Shown: positions 55,070-61,993 of the stretch, one piece after another
Numbering within the stretch: the first letter of the stretch is position 1
Layout of the letters: every line of letters begins with the position of its first letter
Source of the DNA: Massilia phosphatilytica
Lineage (GTDB): Bacteria; Pseudomonadota; Gammaproteobacteria; Burkholderiales; Burkholderiaceae_D
Assembly: GCF_002968015.1 (NCBI RefSeq)
Contig: NZ_PUIP01000027.1
Span: 1-64,000, forward strand
Length of the DNA: 64,000 nt
Direction: 5' to 3'
Program-made: the position numbers and the translations under genes
The notes under the pieces: model-generated
Database searches by the model: none
What the model was told of the DNA's origin: nothing
The model's input: the letters and a program-made list of their open reading frames with translations, nothing else

Positions 55070-56035
55070 TCACCGCGATTTCACGAACGGCTTGCCGATG
55101 GCTTTCGGCGCGACCGACTTGGCCATCAGGCCGGCGAGAACGACGACGGTGACGATGTAGGGAATCGCCTGGATCAGGGACCCCGGCAGGCGGCCGACGA
55201 CCGGCAGGTCGACGCCTTCGAGCTGGATCTGGATCGCGCCGAACAGGCCGAACATCAGGCACCCGAGTACCGTGTGCAGCGGGCGCCAGTTGCCGAAGAC
55301 GAGCGCCGTCAGCGCCAGGTAGCCGGCGCCGGCCGACATGTCGCGCAGGAAGAAGCCGCTCTGGACCAGGGTCAGGTACGCACCCGAGAACGAGCACAGG
55401 ACGCCGGCCACGAACATGGCGAGATAGCGCGTGCGCTCGACCGAGACGCCGGCCGCGTCGGCCGCATGCGGGTTCTCGCCGCACGCGCGCAGGCGCAGGC
55501 CGAAGCGGCTGTGGTACACGACCCAGTGCACGACGGGCAGCAGCAGGAACGCGACGTAGACGAGCACCGACTGGCCGCCGATCAGGTGGCCGTACAGCCA
55601 GCCGATGACGGGGATGTGCTCGACGGCCGCCGTGCCGGGCAGGACGACGTCGACCAGGCGCGCATTGCGCAGGTCCGGCGTGCGGCCGCCCTGCTGGAAG
55701 AAGAATTGCGCGAGCACGAACGTCAGGCCGCTCATCGCGATGTTGATGGCGATGCCGGCCACGAGCTGGTTGCCCTTCTGCGTGATCGACACGAACGCCT
55801 GCACCATCGCGAGCGCGACCGACACGCCCATGCCTGCGAGGATGCCGTACCACGGGTTCTGCGTGGCGTAGGCGACGGCGGCCGAGGCGAACGCCGACGC
55901 GAGGATCTTGCCCTCGAGGCCGATGTCGACGACACCCGAGCGCTCGGCGAACAGGCCGGCCAGCGCGGCGAACATCAGCACGGGCGCGTTGCGGATCGTG
56001 GAGACGATGATGCTGGCGAGTTGGAAGTCTTCCAT
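55070..56035 (-). CDS. nucleoside-type ABC transporter permease (second)
   Basis: Inner membrane subunit of a BMP-type importer. The 321-residue product has about eight to nine hydrophobic segments and family stretches EDFQLASIIVSTIRNAPVLMFAALAGLFAERSGVVDIGLEGKIL at the N-terminus and RACGENPHAADAAGVSVERTRYLAMFVAG in the middle, the cytoplasmic coupling loop. Typical of NupQ/YufQ-type permeases for nucleosides. It begins directly after the stop of the first permease gene (no gap) and ends 1 bp from the convergent mipA-type gene. Last gene of the four-gene importer operon. Confidence 0.93.
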   Translation of the reverse strand: MEDFQLASIIVSTIRNAPVLMFAALAGLFAERSGVVDIGLEGKILASAFASAAVAYATQNPWYGILAGMGVSVALAMVQAFVSITQKGNQLVAGIAINIAMSGLTFVLAQFFFQQGGRTPDLRNARLVDVVLPGTAAVEHIPVIGWLYGHLIGGQSVLVYVAFLLLPVVHWVVYHSRFGLRLRACGENPHAADAAGVSVERTRYLAMFVAGVLCSFSGAYLTLVQSGFFLRDMSAGAGYLALTALVFGNWRPLHTVLGCLMFGLFGAIQIQLEGVDLPVVGRLPGSLIQAIPYIVTVVVLAGLMAKSVAPKAIGKPFVKSR

Positions 56036-57124
56036 TCAAGCCTCCTTACGGGTGACGTTGATCAGTTTCAGGATGGCCGGGGCGTAGAAGTTTTCCATCG
56101 CGCCGCAGAACAGGATGATCAGGCCCTGGATGAAGATGAACGTCTCCTGCGGGATGTTCGGCTTTTCCAGCGACAGGTCGAAGCCGCCCTGGATCAGCGC
56201 GCCGAACAGCACGGACGACAGGAAGATGCCGACCGGATGCTGGCGGCCCATCAGCGCGATGGCGATGCCCACGAAGCCCGCGCCGGCGGGGAAGTTCAGT
56301 GACAGGTAGTGCGTCGAGCCCATCACGGAGTTGACGGCGCCGAGGCCGGCCAAAGCGCCCGACACGAGCATCGTCACGATGATCGTGCGGCTGATCTTCA
56401 CGCCCGCATAGTGCGCGGCGTGCGCGTTCAGGCCCGTCGCCCGCAGCTGGTAGCCCCACGACGAACGCCATACCACCACGCCGTAGATCACGAGTGCGAG
56501 GATCGCGAGAATAAAACTGATGTTCAGCGGCGTGTCGCCCAGCACCGGCAGCAGCTTGTTCAACTGGGGCAGGGCGGCGCTGTCGGCGAACACGCGCGAG
56601 GCCGGGTTCTGCTGGCCTTCCGGGATCAGGTATTTGACGATCACGAAGTTCATCAAGCTCGCGGCGATGAAGTTGAACATGATCGTCGTGACGACGACGT
56701 GGCTGCCCCGTTTCGCCTGCAGATAGCCCGGAATGAACGCCCACAGCGCGCCGAAGACGGCCGCGCCGATCATCGCGAGCGGGATCATGAGGATGCCGGG
56801 CAGGTGCGCGTCGAGTGCGAGCACGGCCCACGTCAGGCCCAGGCCGCCCACGTACATCTGGCCTTCCGCGCCGATGTTGAAGAGGCCCGCCTGCATCGCG
56901 ATCGACACGGCGAGGCCCGCGAAGATGAAGGTGCTCGCGTAGAACAGCGTGTACGCGAGGCCTTCCGGATCGAGGATGGCGCTGTCGACGAGGATGCGGA
57001 GCGATTCCGACGGGCTCTCGCCCAGCAGGTGGATCACGAGCGCCGCGACGAGCAGCGCCGACATCAGGTTCAGGATGGGCAGGACGAAACCGGTGGCCCA
57101 GCGTGGCAATTCAGTCTTTGTCAT
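56036..57124 (-). CDS. nucleoside-type ABC transporter permease (first)
   Basis: Partner permease of the BMP-type importer. The 362-residue product has an N-terminal TM (about 10-32), a long set of hydrophobic segments, and family stretches FIFAGLAVSIAMQAGLFNIGAEGQMYVGGLG and YQLRATGLNAHAAHYAGVKISRTIIVTML (coupling loop). Similar to NupP/YufP. It starts 4 bp after the ATPase gene stop and leads without gap into the second permease. Confidence 0.93.
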   Translation of the reverse strand: MTKTELPRWATGFVLPILNLMSALLVAALVIHLLGESPSESLRILVDSAILDPEGLAYTLFYASTFIFAGLAVSIAMQAGLFNIGAEGQMYVGGLGLTWAVLALDAHLPGILMIPLAMIGAAVFGALWAFIPGYLQAKRGSHVVVTTIMFNFIAASLMNFVIVKYLIPEGQQNPASRVFADSAALPQLNKLLPVLGDTPLNISFILAILALVIYGVVVWRSSWGYQLRATGLNAHAAHYAGVKISRTIIVTMLVSGALAGLGAVNSVMGSTHYLSLNFPAGAGFVGIAIALMGRQHPVGIFLSSVLFGALIQGGFDLSLEKPNIPQETFIFIQGLIILFCGAMENFYAPAILKLINVTRKEA

Positions 57125-57128
57125 GATG

Positions 57129-58658
57129 TCAGTGCTTGTGCATGCCGCCCATCAGCAGGCCGATGCGGGTGGTGTCGAATTCGTCGATGGGGAGGATGCC
57201 GGTGATGCGGCCGCCGGACATCACGATGATGCGGTCCGCGAGCGCGCGTACCTCTTCCAGTTCCACCGACGACAGCAGGATCGCCACGCCTTCGTCGCGC
57301 AGGCGCAGCAGCTGCGTGTGGATGCTTTCGATGGTGCCGATGTCCACGCCGCGCGTCGGCTGGCCGACCAGCATCAGCTTCGGCTTCGCGGCCACTTCGC
57401 GCGCGATGACGACCTTCTGCTGGTTGCCGCCCGAGAGCAGGCCGATACGCAGGTCCGGATTGTTCGGACGGACGTCGAACGCCGTCATCAGGTGCGCGCA
57501 GCGCTGCGCGATCTTTTGGTAGTCGAACAGGCCCCAGCGGTTCTTCACCTTGTCCTGGTAGCCGAACACCGTGTTCTGCATGACGGAGAAATCCTTGATC
57601 ACGCCGTCGCGCAGGCGGTCTTCCGGCACGTGGCCGATGCCCAGTTCGCGGAACTCTGCCGGCAGGCCGTCCGCATTCGTGCGGCCAGAGTAAGGTAAAA
57701 CCTTGCCGGCGAATTCGATTTTTCCGCTCGTCGGCAGGCGCATGCCGGACAGGATTTCCAGCAGCTCGCTCTGGCCATTGCCTGACACGCCCGCGATGGC
57801 GACGACCTCGCCCGCGCGCAGGGTGAACCCGATGTCGGCGAGCAGGGCGACGCCGTTCGCATCCTTCAACTGCAGGTTCGACACCTTCAGCACTTCCGCG
57901 CCCGGGTTGTACGGCGCGCGCGGCAGCTCGCTCTGGATCGGACGGCCGACCATCATGTTGGCCAGTTCTTCACGCGACGTCGCCGCCGTCTGCACCGCGC
58001 CGACGACACGGCCCGCGCGCATCACCGTCACCTCGTCCGTGATCTCCACGATCTCTTGCAGTTTATGGGTGATCAGGATGATGGTCTTGCCCTGTTCCTT
58101 GAACAGCCGCAGGATTTCGAACAGCGACGCCGTCTCCTGCGCGGTCAGCACGGCGGTGGGCTCGTCGAGGATCAGGATGTTGGCGCTGCGGTAGATCTGC
58201 TTGAGGATCTCCACGCGCTGCTGCGCGCCGACGGACAAGTCGTGGACCGTCGCGAGCGGATCGACGTCGAGGCGGTAGCGGTCGCAGATCTCGCGCAGCT
58301 TTGCTTCCACCGCGCCGCGCTGCGCGGCCAGCTTGAAGCCGCCTTCGTTGCCCAGCATGACGTTGTCGAGGACGGTCATGTTCTCGACGAGCATGAAGTG
58401 CTGGTGCACCATGCCGATGCCGAGCGCGATGGCTTCGTGACTGGTGCGGATGTCCTGGGGCTGGCCGTCGATCAGGACCTGGCCGCTGTCGGCATTGTAG
58501 TAGCCGTACAGGATGCTCATCAGGGTCGACTTGCCGGCGCCGTTTTCCCCGATCACGCCATGGATCGAGCCCTTGGCGATCGCGAAGCTGACGTCGGCAT
58601 TCGCCTGCACCGCCCCGAAGGCTTTGCTAATGTTGCGAAATTCTACGGCTGGCTGCAT
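57129..58658 (-). CDS. nucleoside-type ABC transporter ATP-binding protein (two NBDs)
   Basis: The 509-residue product carries two nucleotide-binding domains, as in ribose and nucleoside importers. NBD1 has Walker A GENGAGKST (about 37-45), signature LSVGAQQRVEI (about 140-150) and Walker B ILILDEPTAVLT. NBD2 has a degenerate Walker A GVSGNGQSE, signature LSGGNQQKVVIAREV (about 403) and a Walker B-like KLMLVGQPTRGVDIG in which the usual Glu is replaced. Such asymmetry is normal for this family. A perfect 16-bp hairpin separates it from the binding protein gene upstream. Followed by two permease genes. Confidence 0.95.
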   Translation of the reverse strand: MQPAVEFRNISKAFGAVQANADVSFAIAKGSIHGVIGENGAGKSTLMSILYGYYNADSGQVLIDGQPQDIRTSHEAIALGIGMVHQHFMLVENMTVLDNVMLGNEGGFKLAAQRGAVEAKLREICDRYRLDVDPLATVHDLSVGAQQRVEILKQIYRSANILILDEPTAVLTAQETASLFEILRLFKEQGKTIILITHKLQEIVEITDEVTVMRAGRVVGAVQTAATSREELANMMVGRPIQSELPRAPYNPGAEVLKVSNLQLKDANGVALLADIGFTLRAGEVVAIAGVSGNGQSELLEILSGMRLPTSGKIEFAGKVLPYSGRTNADGLPAEFRELGIGHVPEDRLRDGVIKDFSVMQNTVFGYQDKVKNRWGLFDYQKIAQRCAHLMTAFDVRPNNPDLRIGLLSGGNQQKVVIAREVAAKPKLMLVGQPTRGVDIGTIESIHTQLLRLRDEGVAILLSSVELEEVRALADRIIVMSGGRITGILPIDEFDTTRIGLLMGGMHKH

Positions 58659-58697
58659 AGCGGTCCGTGTTAGTTGTTATGGGGGGCACTCATTTAA

Positions 58698-58737
58698 AAG
58701 CGCGCCGCGCCGGCATGGAAACCGGCGCGGCGCGCTT
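58698..58737 (-). terminator. long GC-rich hairpin between binding-protein and ATPase genes
   Basis: A perfect 16-bp stem (58698-58713 with 58722-58737; arms begin AAGCGCGCCGCG) around an 8-nt loop. On the minus strand it is followed by TTTT only. It lies 28 bp after the binding-protein stop, in the 106-bp gap. It could partly terminate transcription or protect the upstream mRNA so that more binding protein than membrane parts is made. Confidence 0.7.
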
Positions 58738-58764
58738 CGCTGTACAACTGTGTTCGATTCCGTG

Positions 58765-59769
58765 TTACTGCACCGGGCACGAGTTGGCCGCGCGATAGTC
58801 GACCACCTTGATCTTGCCGGCGATGATGTCGGCCCGGGCGCTCATCACGCGCTTTTCCATCTCGGGGGTGACGACCATGCGGTTGTCCTTGTCGAGCGCC
58901 CAGTCGACGCCGCCTTCCTTCAGGCCCTCGTACGTGATGCCCGACGTGAACTGGCCGCTCTTCGCCTTCATGAACGCTTCGTACGCGGCGTTGTCGACGC
59001 GCTTGACCATCGACGTCAGCATGGTGCCCGGGTACAGGTAGTTCTGGTTGGAGTCCACGCCGATGGCCAGCTTGCCTTTTTCCTTGGCCATCTGCAGCGC
59101 ACCCATGCCGGAGCCGCCGGCGACGGCAAAGACGACGTCGGAGCCGCGGTCGAACTGCGCGCGCGCGAGCTCGCCGCCCTTGGCCGGGTCGTTCCAGGCC
59201 GCGGACGTCGTGCCGACCATGTTCTGCAGGACTTGCACCTTTGGATTGATCGCCCGCGCGCCCTGCACGTAGCCGCAGGCGAATGCGCGGATCAGCGGGA
59301 TGTCCATGCCGCCGACGAAGCTGATCGTCCTGGTCTTCGACGCCATCGCGGCGGCGACGCCGACGAGGTACGAGCCTTCCTCTTCCTTGAACAGCACGGA
59401 GTTGACGTTCTTGCCCTGCGCATTGCCGTCGATGATGACGAAATGGACGTTCGGGTACTCGGCCGCGATCTTTTGCACGGGCTGCGTCTGCGAAAAGCCG
59501 ATGGAGACGATCAGTTGCAGCTTCTTGCGGGCGAGGGCGCGCAGGACCTGCTCGGCCTGGGTGTCGTAGTTGGCCTGGGCTTCAAACACCTTGATACCGG
59601 TTTCCTTCGTGAACCGCGCGACGCCTTCGGCCGCGGACTGGTTGAAGGATTTGTCGAACTTGCCGCCGGCATCGTAGACGATCGCCAATTTCGCGCCCGC
59701 CATGTCGGCGCTGGCGCTGGCGCTGATGCACAGCGCCGCGATCATCGTACAAAGTTGCTTGAATTTCAT
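58765..59769 (-). CDS. BMP family nucleoside-binding protein of the ABC importer
   Basis: Periplasmic binding protein. The 334-residue product has a Sec signal peptide (MKFKQLCTMIAALCISASASA) without a lipobox, then the BMP/PnrA-type fold: IVYDAGGKFDKSFNQSAAEGV (about 30-50; the DKSFN stretch is the family hallmark), LIVSIGFSQTQPVQKIA, ISFVGGMDIPLIRAFACGYVQGA and DVVFAVAGGSGMGALQ. PnrA-like members bind purine nucleosides. The ribosome site CAGGAG lies 9 bases upstream. It is the first gene of the importer operon and closes the purine region. Confidence 0.93.
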   Translation of the reverse strand: MKFKQLCTMIAALCISASASADMAGAKLAIVYDAGGKFDKSFNQSAAEGVARFTKETGIKVFEAQANYDTQAEQVLRALARKKLQLIVSIGFSQTQPVQKIAAEYPNVHFVIIDGNAQGKNVNSVLFKEEEGSYLVGVAAAMASKTRTISFVGGMDIPLIRAFACGYVQGARAINPKVQVLQNMVGTTSAAWNDPAKGGELARAQFDRGSDVVFAVAGGSGMGALQMAKEKGKLAIGVDSNQNYLYPGTMLTSMVKRVDNAAYEAFMKAKSGQFTSGITYEGLKEGGVDWALDKDNRMVVTPEMEKRVMSARADIIAGKIKVVDYRAANSCPVQ

Positions 59770-59917
59770 CGATTTGGGCTCCTGGATCCCGTATTTTACC
59801 GGCGCAACGGCTGTGCAGGGAGAGGGGGATTTTCGGAACTATGCATCAGCCAGTTTATTCGTGGCAAATACGATTTTACTTTGCCATTTATTTGGTTGAC
59901 ATATAAATAGCGCCGTT

Positions 59918-60889
59918 TCAGTCGGCGAGCGGAAGCACGGGCGGAACGACAATGGCGGCGACGGCCGGGGCAGTGGGTGCCGTGGCGGCCGGGATGACGA
60001 TGTCCGGCGCCGGCGCCGGGATGGGGGCGGTGGACGGGAGGTTCGCCGTCCCGATCGGCTTGGCGAACTGCGACGTGAGGAAGCGGGCGATGCGTGCCTG
60101 CGTGTCTTCCAGGTACGGGATATTCAGGTGGTCCGAGCCGGGCACGGTTTCGTCCCCGATCAGCTGGGCCAGCTTGGCGACGAGCTGGTCGGTGTGCGAA
60201 TGCGGCACGACGTCGTCGCTGGCCGCGCGCAGCACGAAGGTCGGCGCCTTCAAGGTGGGCGCGTACTTGATCGACTCGAAGCGGTGGCGCAGCATGTATT
60301 CGATCGGCATCACGCGGAACTTGCGCTTGGCGAGGGCCAGGATCGAGTCGTACGGCGTGATCAGCACGACGGAGTGCACGGGCCGCTCCTTCGCGACCTG
60401 CACGGCCACGCCGGACCCGAGGCTGCGGCCGACGACGGCGATACGCTGCGGATCGACGTGGTGATGCGCGGCCATCCAGTCGAACAGCATGCAGGCATCG
60501 TCGATCATGTGCGCCTCGGCCGGGTCGCCGTGCGAATCGCCATAGCCGCGGTAATTCACGGCCAGCACTGCCATTCCAGGAAACAGCTTGCCAGCATCGC
60601 GCACGACCCAGGACACCTCCTCGGACCGTCCGCCGAAATAGACGACGGCGGGACGCGAACCTGGCATCAGCGGCGTCATCAGCCAGCCGGACAGGCGCGT
60701 GCCATCCTTGGCGCGCAGTACGACGGGACGGGTGCGGTGGCCGCTGCTGCGCGGATGCTCCACCTCGCGCTCGACGGTGGGATTGAACACGAGACGGCGC
60801 TGGTTCGCCGCGACCGCGGCCGTGAGGCCCAGCCACAACATGCTGGCAAAGCCAGCCATACCTGCCGCCAGTTTTTTATGTGTGCTCAT
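59918..60889 (-). CDS. membrane-anchored alpha/beta hydrolase
   Basis: The 323-residue product has one N-terminal hydrophobic segment (about 9-28), then an alpha/beta hydrolase fold (about 60-280) with LAVNYRGYGDSHG, the nucleophile elbow GRSLGSG (Ser about 154), the acid in AASDDVVPHSH and the His in GSDHLNIPYLED. The C-terminal 45 residues are rich in Ala, Pro and Val. It resembles the Bem46/ABHD-type serine hydrolases; substrate unknown. It stands alone, on the minus strand, after the ABC operon (148-bp gap to its stop side). Confidence 0.82.
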   Translation of the reverse strand: MSTHKKLAAGMAGFASMLWLGLTAAVAANQRRLVFNPTVEREVEHPRSSGHRTRPVVLRAKDGTRLSGWLMTPLMPGSRPAVVYFGGRSEEVSWVVRDAGKLFPGMAVLAVNYRGYGDSHGDPAEAHMIDDACMLFDWMAAHHHVDPQRIAVVGRSLGSGVAVQVAKERPVHSVVLITPYDSILALAKRKFRVMPIEYMLRHRFESIKYAPTLKAPTFVLRAASDDVVPHSHTDQLVAKLAQLIGDETVPGSDHLNIPYLEDTQARIARFLTSQFAKPIGTANLPSTAPIPAPAPDIVIPAATAPTAPAVAAIVVPPVLPLAD

Positions 60890-61066
60890 GTATACAGTCT
60901 ACCCCTGCGTGCTGATGAATTCTGTGCGCTGCCCATCAAATACGTCTTCATTATGGTGCGAATTCACGAAGAGTAGCTTCGCCGCAACATCCTGTTACAG
61001 CGCCGGCGTTGTATGCGTGATGAAGGCTTTGTTAGTCTGTCCATGAAGACAGGATGCGGAGAGCAC

Positions 61067-61936
61067 ATGAAGTGGAAAACGGTCGTGCCGGCAGGTGCCG
61101 GGCTGGCCCTGGTGGCGGTGCTGGTGTTGCCGGTGTGGCGGTCGACGCCGCCGGCCGGACCGGTGGCATCGCCGGCTACGGCGACGGCGACGGCCAATGC
61201 ACCGGGCCCGGCCTGGCTGTCCGACCTGGGCGCGTCGGCGCCGGTGCTGCAAGCGGCGCCCGTCGAACCGCTGGCGCAGCGCATCGAGCGCCTGGCCGCG
61301 AGCGGCGATCCGCACGACGCGTATCGCGCGTGGTGGCTGTTGCACGCCTGCGTCGTGTTCGGGCGCACCGGTCACTTGCCCGAGCGTGAAGGGACCGAGC
61401 CGGACAGCATCGCCGATCCGGCGCGCGCCTGCGCGACCGTGAACGAACGGATGAAGATGGCGCGCATCGACTACCTCGAACGCGCCGCGCGCGGGGGCGT
61501 GGACGGCGCGCTGGCGGAACTGGTCGAGGAAGGCCCGTTCGGCGATCCGACCGCCCTCACCACACGCCCCGGCGATCCGCTCGTGAAAGAGTGGAAAGAA
61601 CGGATCAACGGGATGTTGAACGAGCAGGCCGAGCAGGGCTACTGGTCCAGCCTGTACCAGCTGTTTACCGGTTTCTGGTTCGGCCACCCGGCCATCGCGG
61701 CGGACCGCCAGAGCGCGCTGGCCTACGGCATGGCGCTGCGCGACATCATGGTCAAGCTGGACGGCGTGCCCGAGCAGCAGGCGATCCCGTTCAACGGCCC
61801 CTTCCTGGACGAGATCGGCACCGGCCTCACGCCGGACCAGAAAGCCCGTGCACAAACGCGCGCCGATGCGATCGTCGCCCGCGCGGCGGACCAGCGTGGC
61901 ATTGCAAAACGGATATCGATCGAAGAAAAAAAGTAA
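61067..61936 (+). CDS. hypothetical protein with N-terminal anchor
   Basis: The 289-residue product has an N-terminal hydrophobic segment (about 5-23; VVPAGAGLALVAVLVLPVW), an Ala/Pro/Thr-rich linker (about 24-60), then a helical domain (about 70-285) with patterns such as DAYRAWWLLHACVVFGR and YLERAARGGVDGALAELVEEG that recall TPR or Sel1-like helices. A cysteine pair (HACVV and RACATV) is possible. No family recognised. The start at 61067 (MKWKTVV) was chosen because GGAGAG lies 5 bp upstream; a longer frame starts at 61013 without a ribosome site. The GH54 gene follows after 57 bp. Confidence 0.6.
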   Translation: MKWKTVVPAGAGLALVAVLVLPVWRSTPPAGPVASPATATATANAPGPAWLSDLGASAPVLQAAPVEPLAQRIERLAASGDPHDAYRAWWLLHACVVFGRTGHLPEREGTEPDSIADPARACATVNERMKMARIDYLERAARGGVDGALAELVEEGPFGDPTALTTRPGDPLVKEWKERINGMLNEQAEQGYWSSLYQLFTGFWFGHPAIAADRQSALAYGMALRDIMVKLDGVPEQQAIPFNGPFLDEIGTGLTPDQKARAQTRADAIVARAADQRGIAKRISIEEKK

Positions 61937-61993
61937 TTGGTTCAGGTCATGTAATCGACTCTACGATGGGAGGTTCTTGGAGAGATCGATAAC

